DNA of 25,437 nucleotides from NCBI GenBank assembly GCA_023419055.1, contig JAEZYO010000356.1:1-25437 (forward strand), given 5' to 3'. The notes below the pieces were generated by a model. The model saw only the letters and a program-made list of their open reading frames with translations, was not told the origin of the DNA and did not search any database. This document shows positions 1 to 7,143 of the stretch, in pieces. The DNA comes from Pseudomonadota bacterium. Its GTDB lineage: Bacteria; Myxococcota; Polyangia; Polyangiales; Polyangiaceae. Within the stretch, counting starts at the first letter, position 1. Each line of letters begins with the position of its first letter. Position numbers and translations under genes: made by a program.

Positions 1-1
1 G

Positions 2-559
2 ATCAACAGTATCCCGCTCGGCACCTGGACTGCTCCCGGTCGGGTCGCCGAAGTGCTCGGAGGGCTCCGCGCCCCGCTCGGGGTGATCGCGGTCCTCGGC
101 AATCACGACTGGTACAACGACGGCGACGCGCTGACCGCCAGCTTTCGCGAGAACGGCGTCGTCGTGCTCGAGAATCAGATCTTGCCCATCGAGCACCGGG
201 GTCGGCGCTTCTTCGTCGTCGGGCTCGCCGACGAGCTCACGCGAGAGCAGCGAGTGGACGAGACGCTCGCCAGGTTGCCGCCCGGTGAGCCGGCGCTCGT
301 CGTGGTGCACGAGCCCGATGTGTTCCCGCGAATCGATCAGCGCGCCTCACTGACGGTCGCCGGCCACACCCACGGGGGTCAGGTGCGGCTGCCCTTGCTC
401 GGGCGGCCCATCGTCCCCTCCGAGCACGGCCAGCGCTACGCAGCGGGACACGTCGTCGAGGGCGGGCGCCACCTGTTCGTGACGACCGGCGTCGGGACCA
501 GCATTTATCCGGTGCGCCTGGGCGTGCCGCCCGAGATCGCCCTCCTTACTCTGCGCTGA
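2..559 (+). CDS. Metallophosphoesterase (YkuE/YaeI-like), 3' part
   Basis: The reading frame is open from the first bases of the window, so the N-terminus lies upstream; the GTG at 53 is internal and not a likely start. Two signature blocks of calcineurin-like metallophosphoesterases are visible: GNHDW around 100-115 and AGHTHGGQ around 358-381, which supply Asn/His and His/His metal ligands of the dinuclear centre. A further VVHEPD block contributes the middle histidine. The C-terminal part (TTGVGTSIYPVRLGVPPEIALLTLR region) matches the end of YkuE-type enzymes, some of which act on membrane phospholipids or UDP-diacylglucosamine. The exact substrate cannot be told from this fragment. The next gene starts 37 bases downstream on the same strand, so they could be co-transcribed. 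The family call is firm; the function is generic. Confidence 0.9.
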   Translation: MNSIPLGTWTAPGRVAEVLGGLRAPLGVIAVLGNHDWYNDGDALTASFRENGVVVLENQILPIEHRGRRFFVVGLADELTREQRVDETLARLPPGEPALVVVHEPDVFPRIDQRASLTVAGHTHGGQVRLPLLGRPIVPSEHGQRYAAGHVVEGGRHLFVTTGVGTSIYPVRLGVPPEIALLTLR

Positions 560-596
560 CGCATCCGCCGCTCGAAAGTGATATGACCTCGGCCGA

Positions 597-1181
597 ATGC
601 AGCCAGGGTCGGGCGGTCCGATGCCGACGAAAGCGCTCTCCCGCTTCCAAGAGCTACCGGTTCTTCAGCGCTTGAAGATCGGCCTGTGCGCGGGCTTCGT
701 TGCCTTTCACATCGGCGTCACCCTGGTGCGCGGCGCATCGACCGCGCTCCGCGACCCTGCGATCGAGGTGCTCGGCTGGTACAGCGAGGGCCTGCGCATG
801 GCGACCACCTGGGGCATGTTCTCCAAGCCGCCCGATCCGACCGACGTGGTCGTCATGGGCGTGCTCGACGACGACTCTCGGGTCGAGCTCTCGCACACCG
901 ATCCGCAGCGGCGCGACTGGTTCGGTCGCATCAAGGACGTCCGGCTGCGCAAGATTCAGAACAAGCTGTCGAACCCGGACGATCGGAGGGCTTGGGGCGA
1001 GGCTTATCTTTCGTACTTTTGTCGCGCAGGGGCGGAGGGAAAGCGCCTGAAGCGCGTCGAGCTCGAGCTCGTCAGGCATCCCGCGGACGCGACGCTCGAG
1101 ACGCCGGACAACCCGGCGAAACGCGAGACCGTGCAGTCGCTGAAGTGCGGCCGGCGCGACCGGAAGGAGCGCCGCCGATGA
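597..1181 (+). CDS. Small membrane-anchored protein paired with HTTM gene
   Basis: This 194-residue protein has one likely membrane segment near the N-terminus (about residues 27-46, KIGLCAGFVAFHIGVTLVRG), followed by a soluble, charged tail. An alternative ATG eight codons in (621) would give 186 residues. A W-G-M-F-S-K-P-P element lies soon after the membrane segment; short W-x-M-F-x-x-P motifs are something I recall from small partners of HTTM genes, but I cannot verify that here. The stop codon overlaps the start of the following HTTM gene as ATGA (1178-1181), the arrangement expected for translational coupling. It probably works with that membrane protein. I do not recognise a named domain and assign no activity. 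The tail is rich in Arg/Lys and ends in a basic stretch. Confidence 0.8.
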   Translation: MQPGSGGPMPTKALSRFQELPVLQRLKIGLCAGFVAFHIGVTLVRGASTALRDPAIEVLGWYSEGLRMATTWGMFSKPPDPTDVVVMGVLDDDSRVELSHTDPQRRDWFGRIKDVRLRKIQNKLSNPDDRRAWGEAYLSYFCRAGAEGKRLKRVELELVRHPADATLETPDNPAKRETVQSLKCGRRDRKERRR

Positions 1182-2125
1182 AGGCGTCGCACGACTCCGT
1201 CGATCTCCGCGATCGCTTCGTGCGCTTCTGGACCGAGCCCTCGAACGGCAGCGCGGGCTCACTCTTCAGGATCGCTTACGGCTTACTCGCGACCTGGACG
1301 GCCCTCGGGGTGTTCCTGAACCTCGAGCGCTACTACGGCTTTCGCGGCCTCGTCCCGTGGGAAGCGGTGCAGGGTTTCCCCGAGCAGCGCTATTCCCTGC
1401 TCGCCCTCGCGCCAGAGAGCTCGCTCTGGCTCACGCTCATCGCCGGCGCTTTCCTCGCCGGCGCGTTGATGATCACGGCCGGCGCGTGGCCGCGCGTCGG
1501 CGCGCTCCTCGTCTACGTGACGAACGTCGGGCTCCAGCACAGAAACCCGTACGTGCTCAACAACGGCGACCGGCTCTTCTTGATCCTCGCCGCGCTCTCG
1601 ATCTTCTTGCCCTTTGGCGCGCGCTACTCGGTCGACGCCTGGCGCCGCGCTCGAAGAGGTTTGCCGGCGCCGGCGGTCGGAGTCTGGGCGCAGCGGCTGA
1701 TCGCGCTCCAGGTGTCCTACATCTACCTCTCCTCCTGCTTCGCCAAGCTGCGGTACGCCGAGTGGCGGCAGGGTACGGCGGTCCGGGACGTGCTCTCCTC
1801 CCCGGTCTTCTCCGAGTGGCCGATGCGCGTCGACTTCACGCCGCTGGTCTGGTTTCTCACCTGGTCGACGCTCGTGTTCGAGTTCCTGTTTCCGCTCCTG
1901 ATCTGGAACCCGCGCTTGCGGCCCTACCTGCTCGTCGCCGGGCTTTTGTTTCATGCCGGCATCGAAGTCACGATGACGATCCCGATGTTCAGCGCGGTCA
2001 TGATCACGACTTACGCTTGCTTCTTGGACGATCGAGAAGCCGAAGCGATCGTCACGCAGGGCAGGCGCGCGCTCGCGCGTCTTTTCTCTCGAGAACCGCG
2101 CGCCGCCGCGGCTCGAGAGACCTGA
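1178..2125 (+). CDS. HTTM-domain membrane protein (vitamin K gamma-carboxylase-like)
   Basis: The start is the ATG at 1178, inside the stop of the preceding gene, giving 315 residues. The protein has several hydrophobic spans (about 28-48, 84-101, 107-118, 131-146, 222-243 and 250-280), as in the HTTM family, the membrane part of vitamin-K-dependent gamma-glutamyl carboxylase and its bacterial relatives. Family-type motifs are seen in order: HRNPYVLNNGDRL (121-133), FAKLRYAEWRQGTAV (188-202) and FHAGIEVTMTIPMFS (258-272). It is shorter than eukaryotic carboxylases and lacks their large lumenal C-terminal region, ending in a basic Ala/Arg tail. Bacterial HTTM proteins mostly have no known substrate; carboxylase activity is not implied. 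The coupled upstream gene is the likely partner. An in-frame extension upstream to 686 is rejected because it would lie across the coding region of that gene. Confidence 0.9.
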   Translation: MKASHDSVDLRDRFVRFWTEPSNGSAGSLFRIAYGLLATWTALGVFLNLERYYGFRGLVPWEAVQGFPEQRYSLLALAPESSLWLTLIAGAFLAGALMITAGAWPRVGALLVYVTNVGLQHRNPYVLNNGDRLFLILAALSIFLPFGARYSVDAWRRARRGLPAPAVGVWAQRLIALQVSYIYLSSCFAKLRYAEWRQGTAVRDVLSSPVFSEWPMRVDFTPLVWFLTWSTLVFEFLFPLLIWNPRLRPYLLVAGLLFHAGIEVTMTIPMFSAVMITTYACFLDDREAEAIVTQGRRALARLFSREPRAAAARET

Positions 2126-2219
2126 CGGCCGGACTCCGAGCGGGATCTCGAAGCGGGACGGTAGGCCCGAAGCCCGCCCGGGTTGCGCGAATCGTGCTAT
2201 CTAGGCGGGTCGAACCGCC

Positions 2220-3653
2220 TTGGACGAGACCCTCAGCACCAACAATTTCGAGCTGCCGTGGCGGCGAACCCGAAGCGGGCCGGCGCCCGATTCTCCGCAC
2301 CTCGTCATCGCTTGGTCGCTGGAGGAGCCTCAGAGGATCGGAGAGATCGCGGCTATCCCGAGGAACGGGGGGATCTTGGGCCGAGGGGGCAACGCGCCGG
2401 ACGACGCGCCGTTCGAGCGCGTCTCCTTCGCTCGCCATCGCCCGGCGTCGGTCGAGCCGACTGCTCCGATCCAAGGTTCACGAGTTTCACGTCACCAGCT
2501 GCTCTTGATGCCGGCCGAGGGCGGTGAGCTCGACGTCGAGTCGCTCGGGCGCTGCCCTCTCTCCGTGAACGGAGTGCCGGTCACCAAGGCGCGCGTGAAG
2601 CCCGGGGACACGCTGACCCTGCGCAACGCGCTCATCTTGCTCGTAGCCCCTCGCCAGGCATCGCGGCTCCCTTCGGGCGCCACGGCGCGCACCTTCCCCT
2701 TCGGTCAGGCAGATCAGCACGGCATCGTTGGAGAGAGCGTCGCCACGTGGGAGCTCAGGAACGCGCTCGAGTTCACGGCGGCTTCGAAGGAGCACGTGCT
2801 CCTCCTCGGGGAGAGCGGCGCAGGTAAGGAGCTCGCGGCTGGCGCCCTCCACGCGCTCTCGGGCCGCCCAGGCGCGATGATTTCCCGCAACGCCGCGACG
2901 CTGCCCGACAGCCTCGTCGACGCCGAGCTCTTCGGAAACGCCAAGAATTATCCGAACCCCGGGATGCCGGAGCGCCGGGGCCTGATCGGCGAAGCCAACG
3001 GCTCCTCGCTCTTTCTCGACGAGATCGGGGAGCTCTCGCAGACGATGCAGGCTCACCTGCTGCGCGTTCTCGACCGCGGCGGCGAGTACCAGCGCCTGGG
3101 AGACTCGAGCCGACAGTTCTCGGATTTTCGCCTGATCGCCGCGACCAACCGCGATCCTTCGACGCTCAAGCACGATTTTCTCGCGCGCTTGCCGGCCCGC
3201 GTGAAGCTCCCCGGGCTGAACGAGCGCCGAGAAGACATTCCGCTCCTGGTTCGCCACCTGCTGCATCGCCTCTGCAAGTCCGCGGGCGAGCACCTGTTCG
3301 AGCGCTTCTTCGAACGACGCGGCGGCGCCTACGCCGAGCCGCGCATCGATCCGGATCTGATCGAGCTCTTCCTGCGGCATCGCTACACGACGCACGCTCG
3401 TGAGCTCGAGCGCCTGCTCTGGCTCGCGCTCTCGACCAGCCCCGACGATTTCGTCTGCGCCACGCCGGAGCTTCGCGAGGAGCTCGGAGGGTCCGCCCCG
3501 GAGCCCGAGGTCGAGGTGGATCAGAGCGCCGTCGAGGCAGCCCTCGCCGCGAGCGGGGGTAACATCACGCGAGCCACGCGGCTGCTCGGCCTCCGCAACC
3601 GCTACGTGCTCTACCGGCTGATGCGCAAATTCGGGATAGCGACGCGGGAGTAG
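2220..3653 (+). CDS. FHA-AAA+-Fis regulator lacking the GAFTGA sigma54 loop
   Basis: A TTG start gives 477 residues. Residues about 28-143 form an FHA domain (GILGRG at 51-56, SRVSRHQ at 87-93, then an L-S-V-N-G turn), a phospho-threonine reader. Residues about 168-410 are the AAA+ domain of bacterial enhancer-binding proteins: Walker A GESGAGKE (197-204), Walker B SLFLDEIGEL (263-272) and the arginine-containing ARELERLL (393-400). Where sigma54 activators carry GAFTGA just after ELFG, this protein reads NAKNYPNPGMPERRGLIG, so the loop that touches sigma54 is missing. Residues about 437-473 are a Fis-type helix-turn-helix. It is therefore probably a DNA-binding ATPase regulated by phosphorylation that does not use sigma54. 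No clear Shine-Dalgarno precedes the TTG, but no better start is available. The convergent globin gene begins 8 bases past its stop. Confidence 0.9.
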   Translation: MDETLSTNNFELPWRRTRSGPAPDSPHLVIAWSLEEPQRIGEIAAIPRNGGILGRGGNAPDDAPFERVSFARHRPASVEPTAPIQGSRVSRHQLLLMPAEGGELDVESLGRCPLSVNGVPVTKARVKPGDTLTLRNALILLVAPRQASRLPSGATARTFPFGQADQHGIVGESVATWELRNALEFTAASKEHVLLLGESGAGKELAAGALHALSGRPGAMISRNAATLPDSLVDAELFGNAKNYPNPGMPERRGLIGEANGSSLFLDEIGELSQTMQAHLLRVLDRGGEYQRLGDSSRQFSDFRLIAATNRDPSTLKHDFLARLPARVKLPGLNERREDIPLLVRHLLHRLCKSAGEHLFERFFERRGGAYAEPRIDPDLIELFLRHRYTTHARELERLLWLALSTSPDDFVCATPELREELGGSAPEPEVEVDQSAVEAALAASGGNITRATRLLGLRNRYVLYRLMRKFGIATRE

Positions 3654-3661
3654 AAGAGCCG

Positions 3662-4084
3662 CTAGGGCTGGGTTTCTCCCGCCCGCATCGCCCGCACCAA
3701 GATCGCGAGCGCCTCGTCCCACGCGACGCCGTGCTCGTCCGTCCACTCGCTGCCGCACGTCTCCGCCAGCGCTGCCTTCAAGGCGACGCCCATCCAGTCG
3801 TACATCTCCGCCGTCACGCCGTAGCCCTGGTGGTCCGCGCCGAGCGAGCGCAAGTTCTCGTCGAGCCACGCGGGGTCGTCGATGTGATCCACCGCCGCCA
3901 TCAACGTCTTCGACAGCATGATGCGCTGCGCGTTCAGCGAGTTCTGTTTGAAGAGCGCGCGGGTGGACGGGTAGTCGCGAAAAAGGATCTCGTAAAAGAG
4001 CCTCGGGAAGTCCGGATCGCGCAGCAAAGAGAGCTCCAGGCTCTCCTCGAGCAGCGCTCGCCGGCGCGAAGGTACGTCGCTCAT
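3662..4084 (-). CDS. Single-domain globin (flavohaemoglobin-like), copy 1
   Basis: The ATG at 4084 gives 140 residues, the size of a lone globin domain. An upstream in-frame start at 4210 is rejected because it would add a repeat-rich Arg/Cys stretch read through the control region. Aligning by eye to E. coli flavohaemoglobin (Tyr29, Gln53, His85), the key haem-pocket residues are present: Tyr31 (LFYEILF, B10), Gln53 (NAQRIML, E7) and His85 (LGADHQGYGV, F8 proximal ligand). That set is typical of globins that bind O2 tightly or oxidise NO. No reductase domain follows, so a separate electron donor would be needed, or the protein is a sensor or carrier. It is divergent from a second globin at 4330. 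The two share the SLG/ALG..H..YGV..EMY.W pattern, so they probably arose by duplication. Confidence 0.92.
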   Translation of the reverse strand: MSDVPSRRRALLEESLELSLLRDPDFPRLFYEILFRDYPSTRALFKQNSLNAQRIMLSKTLMAAVDHIDDPAWLDENLRSLGADHQGYGVTAEMYDWMGVALKAALAETCGSEWTDEHGVAWDEALAILVRAMRAGETQP

Positions 4085-4152
4085 CGGAGCGCGAGCATAG
4101 GCGAACCCGAGCTCATTGCCAGGGGTTTTCCAGCGGGTTTCACGCCTCGAAA

Positions 4153-4195
4153 GTGTGCGCGCACACCCCGCGCACACTCCGCGCACACTCCGCGA
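4153..4195. repeat. 14-base palindrome plus three 11-base tandem repeats between globin genes
   Basis: The 245-base gap between the divergent globin starts (4085-4329) contains a perfect palindrome GTGTGCGCGCACAC at 4153-4166. It runs into three tandem 11-base units at 4159-4169, 4170-4180 and 4181-4191 (GCGCACACCCC once, then GCGCACACTCC twice), followed by a further GCG. The unit repeats about once per helical turn, so copies would lie on one face of the DNA. This suits a multi-site operator shared by both globin genes, but no binding protein is identified. The rest of the gap holds a short AT-rich stretch around 4222-4245 with TTGCTAC, a possible -10 element. Confidence 0.6.
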
Positions 4196-4329
4196 GCTGC
4201 GACAGCGCATGACGAGGCGCCGGCTTTCTCGAAGATCTTGCTACCCCGTCCCTCATCAAGACTTGGCACGTCCACTGCAGTGGCGCCCCGCGAGTGCGAC
4301 CGGACCCTTCTCGCGCTCTCGAGGAACCC

Positions 4330-4767
4330 ATGAGCCTGAACGTCGTTCTCTTGCGCCAAAGCTTCGAAATGGTCGTCGAACAGAGCCCCGAGCTCACCCA
4401 CCGCTTCTACGAGATCCTCTTCGAGCGGTACCCGGAAACACGCGGGATGTTCCCGAAGAGCCGTCAGGCCGATCAGGAAAAGATGCTGACGCAGGCGCTC
4501 GTCGCCGTGATGGATCACCTCGAAGACTCTCCCTGGCTCGTCAACACGCTCCACGCGCTCGGCGCCCGGCACGTCGCCTACGGCGTCCGCGACGAAATGT
4601 ATGCCTGGGTGGGTGACGCGCTCTTGACCACCCTGCGCGAGGTAGCGGGGCCTGCCTGGAACGCCGAGCTCGAGCAGGCCTGGTCGGACGCCTACGGCGC
4701 AATCGCGGGCCTGATGCAGGAGGGTGCCCGGCTGGACACCTCCTTCAAGCAAGCGGCGACCGTGTGA
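4330..4767 (+). CDS. Single-domain globin (flavohaemoglobin-like), copy 2
   Basis: The ATG at 4330 gives 145 residues and follows GAGGAA (4321-4326) with a short spacer; an earlier ATG at 4294 would add 12 unrelated residues. Pocket residues judged against flavohaemoglobin are Tyr27 (HRFYEILF, B10), Gln49 (ADQEKML, E7) and His81 (LGARHVAYGV, F8). It closely resembles the divergent globin at 3662-4084 in length and in its C-terminal helices, but the tail is longer. As no FAD/NAD reductase domain is attached, NO dioxygenase activity would need a partner reductase; none is encoded in the window. The protein is predicted to be cytoplasmic. The kinase gene begins 72 bases downstream on the same strand and may be co-transcribed, although a possible separate promoter (TACGCT around 4795-4800) precedes it. 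Confidence 0.92.
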   Translation: MSLNVVLLRQSFEMVVEQSPELTHRFYEILFERYPETRGMFPKSRQADQEKMLTQALVAVMDHLEDSPWLVNTLHALGARHVAYGVRDEMYAWVGDALLTTLREVAGPAWNAELEQAWSDAYGAIAGLMQEGARLDTSFKQAATV

Positions 4768-4839
4768 GGAGGCGACGCGCTCGGCGACAGGTGGTACGCT
4801 CGGCCGCTCTGCCGTGAGGCCGAGCGAAGGGATATCGCC

Positions 4840-6171
4840 GTGAGCCAGAGCGAAAAGGCCGACAGCCCGCCCGTCTACGTGATCGAGAACATTCCGGTCG
4901 GTGGCAAGAACGAGGTCCCCGACAAGGAGATCAAGTCGGAGTTGATCCCGACGCCGCCGCACCTGCGCATTTTCCCGGAGCTCGGGCGCGGCGGCATGGG
5001 ACGCATCCACCCGGCTACCGATCGGAACCTGCTGCGACACGTCGCGCTGAAGCGCCTCGACAAGGAGCTCGCGAAGGAGCCCTTCTACCGCGACGGCTTC
5101 ATCGCCGAGGCGCAGATCGCGGGCCAGCTCGAGCACCCGAACATCGTCCCCGTGCACGAGCTCGCCGTGGACCAGAACGGGATCCCTTACTTTACGATGA
5201 AGCTCGTCCAGGGGATGACGCTCGACAAGTGGCTCAGGAGCTCTCGCCGGCCACCAGGGTCGACCGAGCGCCTCGAGGAAGGGCTCGAGATCTTCCTCAA
5301 GGTTTGTGACGCGGTGGCCTACGCGCATCACCGCGGGGTGATTCATCGCGACCTCAAGCCGGAGAACATCATGGTGGCGGGCTTCGGGCAGGTCTACCTG
5401 ATGGACTGGGGTCTCTCCCGCTTGACCAAGACGCGCCCGGCGTCGGGCTCGAACGCGCAGATGGAAGCGCCCGGACCGGTGGGCACGCCCGAGTACATGG
5501 CCCCCGAGCAGGCGCGCGGAAATCCCGCTGAAATGGACGAGCGGTCGGACGTCTTCGGGCTCGGCGCCATCCTGTACGAGATCGTGAGCGGCAGGCGCCC
5601 CTACGGCGATCACCGCGACCAGAACGTCATCCTCGAGCGCGCGCAAGCGGGCCAGGTCGTCTCGATCGACGAGGCCACGATGGGGATCGGCGTGTCCAAG
5701 CGGATCCGCTCCATCGTCGCCAAGGCGACCGCGCCGCGACCGGACGATCGCTACCAGGACGTGCTGGAGCTCCAGCACGAGGTGCATCATTTCTTGCTCG
5801 GCGGCCTGCACTTGCCCCGAAAGCTCTTCATGCCGGGCACCATCATCATGCAAGAGGGCGATCCCGGTGACGCCGCTTACATGATCGTGAGCGGGAGCTG
5901 CCGCGCGTTCCGCACGGTCGACGGCGTGCAGGAGACGCTCGCCGTCATGAACGCGGGCGACGTCTTCGGCGAGATGGCGCTCTTGCTCGACGAGCCGCGC
6001 GCCGCGTCGGTGGAAGCGGTGGATCGCGTTACGGTGCTGGTGCTCGACAAGGCCACGATGACCGAGGGGCTCGGCATCGAGGGCTGGACCGGGGCGCTCG
6101 TGCGAGCGCTCGCGCAGCGCTTCCGCGATCTCGAGCAGACGTTCCGAAGCTCCGGCATGCGCCGGAGTTGA
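4840..6171 (+). CDS. Ser/Thr protein kinase with C-terminal cyclic-nucleotide-binding domain
   Basis: A GTG start gives 443 residues. The kinase domain (about 43-318) is complete: glycine loop GRGGMG (49-54), VALK with Lys71, helix-C Glu90, catalytic HRDLKPEN (169-176), DWG in place of DFG (189-191) and APE (221-223). It is followed directly by a cNMP-binding fold (about 328-430): PGTIIMQEGDPGD, then the phosphate-binding cassette FGEMALLLDEPRAAS (377-390) with the Glu and Arg that bind cyclic nucleotide. There is no transmembrane segment, unlike many bacterial PknB-type kinases, so it should be cytoplasmic. The domain order is the reverse of eukaryotic PKG. By analogy cAMP or cGMP may switch the kinase. 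The 40-residue leader is charged and probably disordered. The convergent PAP2 gene ends only 6 bases away. Confidence 0.95.
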   Translation: MSQSEKADSPPVYVIENIPVGGKNEVPDKEIKSELIPTPPHLRIFPELGRGGMGRIHPATDRNLLRHVALKRLDKELAKEPFYRDGFIAEAQIAGQLEHPNIVPVHELAVDQNGIPYFTMKLVQGMTLDKWLRSSRRPPGSTERLEEGLEIFLKVCDAVAYAHHRGVIHRDLKPENIMVAGFGQVYLMDWGLSRLTKTRPASGSNAQMEAPGPVGTPEYMAPEQARGNPAEMDERSDVFGLGAILYEIVSGRRPYGDHRDQNVILERAQAGQVVSIDEATMGIGVSKRIRSIVAKATAPRPDDRYQDVLELQHEVHHFLLGGLHLPRKLFMPGTIIMQEGDPGDAAYMIVSGSCRAFRTVDGVQETLAVMNAGDVFGEMALLLDEPRAASVEAVDRVTVLVLDKATMTEGLGIEGWTGALVRALAQRFRDLEQTFRSSGMRRS

Positions 6172-6177
6172 GCGCCG

Positions 6178-7143
6178 TCAAAACACGCCGACTGCTTCTA
6201 GCCCGGCTCCGGACGCGAACGCCGCCGGCAGCACCGTGACTCGCACGGGCGCCGCAGAGGCGCTCTCGTCCTCGTCGGAGCGCGAAGTGAGCGCGAGTAG
6301 CTCTCCGCCGAGCATGGTCACCGTGAAGGCGCTGCCCGCGACCACCCACTCCGTCGCTTCGATCCGCTCGAGCTCGACGCCATGGAGCGCAGGGACGGCG
6401 AAGCCGATCCCCGCCCCGACCAGCGCGCCGGTCCAGATGTCGGTCGGGTAGTGCCGCCCTGCGCGGACCCGAAGCTGCGCGGTGACCCCGGCGAGCGCGA
6501 ACTCGAGCCCCCAGACGACGTGTCGCGCCACGAACTCGTCCGTGCGCATCGCGTACAGGATGGAACCCGACATCGCGGCGGTGTGAGACAGGCTCGAGTG
6601 CCCCGAGTAGAACGAAGCGTAAGCGTCGGGGCCCTCTCTCTTCACGAACTCCCGAACTTTTGGATCGTCGGAGTGGGTGTAGGGGCGCGGGCGGCCGAAA
6701 GCGAGCTTGACCGCCGAGTTGAGCAGGATGTTCGCGGCCTGAGCCTCGCCGTAGATCAGGGCCGCGTTGCCGAGCGCCGTGTCGAAGCCGTCGCTCATCT
6801 GGATGGCTACCGGGAGCGTGACCGTCAGAACGAGACCTTGGTCGCTCCCCTTTGCCGCCGACTCGCTGAAGTTTTGGCGGGCGCGCCGGTCCCACGCGCC
6901 GAGCGCCCAGTCCGGCCCGGGCTGGTCCGGAGCAAGCAGCGTGAGCCCGAGAGCGCCGACGAGGGCAGCCCCCGTTCCGACGCCATGCCACACGTAATAA
7001 GAGTCGGAGCGCGCTTCGGAGAGCGGCTCGGCGTGCGAACCCGCGGTGGCCAACGTGACCGCCGTGAACGCGGCCAGGCTTGAAAGCGCGCGCAGCGTGA
7101 ACTCTACTCGTGAGCGACGGGTGCAGGATGACGATAAGCTCAT
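6178..7143 (-). CDS. PAP2-family phosphatase, exported
   Basis: The ATG at 7143 gives 321 residues with an N-terminal signal sequence (about residues 13-38, cleavage possible at SHA-EP). The three PAP2 motifs are intact: K-x6-RP at 146-154 (KLAFGRPRP), SGH at 180-182 (FYSGHSS) and R-x5-H-x3-D at 225-235 (RVRAGRHYPTD). These are the phosphate-binding and catalytic residues of lipid phosphatases and related acid phosphatases. A second hydrophobic stretch around 57-71 and others around 240-252 and 266-285 suggest membrane association. Substrates may be phosphatidate, undecaprenyl pyrophosphate or similar lipids; the sequence does not decide. A longer reading to 7365 adds an Arg-rich, signal-less stretch and is rejected. 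Its start overlaps the start of the divergent lipoprotein gene by 16 bases if both calls are right. Confidence 0.9.
   Translation of the reverse strand: MSLSSSCTRRSRVEFTLRALSSLAAFTAVTLATAGSHAEPLSEARSDSYYVWHGVGTGAALVGALGLTLLAPDQPGPDWALGAWDRRARQNFSESAAKGSDQGLVLTVTLPVAIQMSDGFDTALGNAALIYGEAQAANILLNSAVKLAFGRPRPYTHSDDPKVREFVKREGPDAYASFYSGHSSLSHTAAMSGSILYAMRTDEFVARHVVWGLEFALAGVTAQLRVRAGRHYPTDIWTGALVGAGIGFAVPALHGVELERIEATEWVVAGSAFTVTMLGGELLALTSRSDEDESASAAPVRVTVLPAAFASGAGLEAVGVF

Noticed and set aside
686..1177. N-terminal extension of the HTTM protein
   Set aside because: It reads the preceding gene in another frame and is Arg-rich. The ATGA junction and family start favour 1178.
4081..5853. Long minus-strand open frame opposite the globin and kinase genes
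   Set aside because: It is antisense to two genes with complete family motifs, is Arg/His/Val-rich and shows no domain. Open antisense frames are expected at this GC content.
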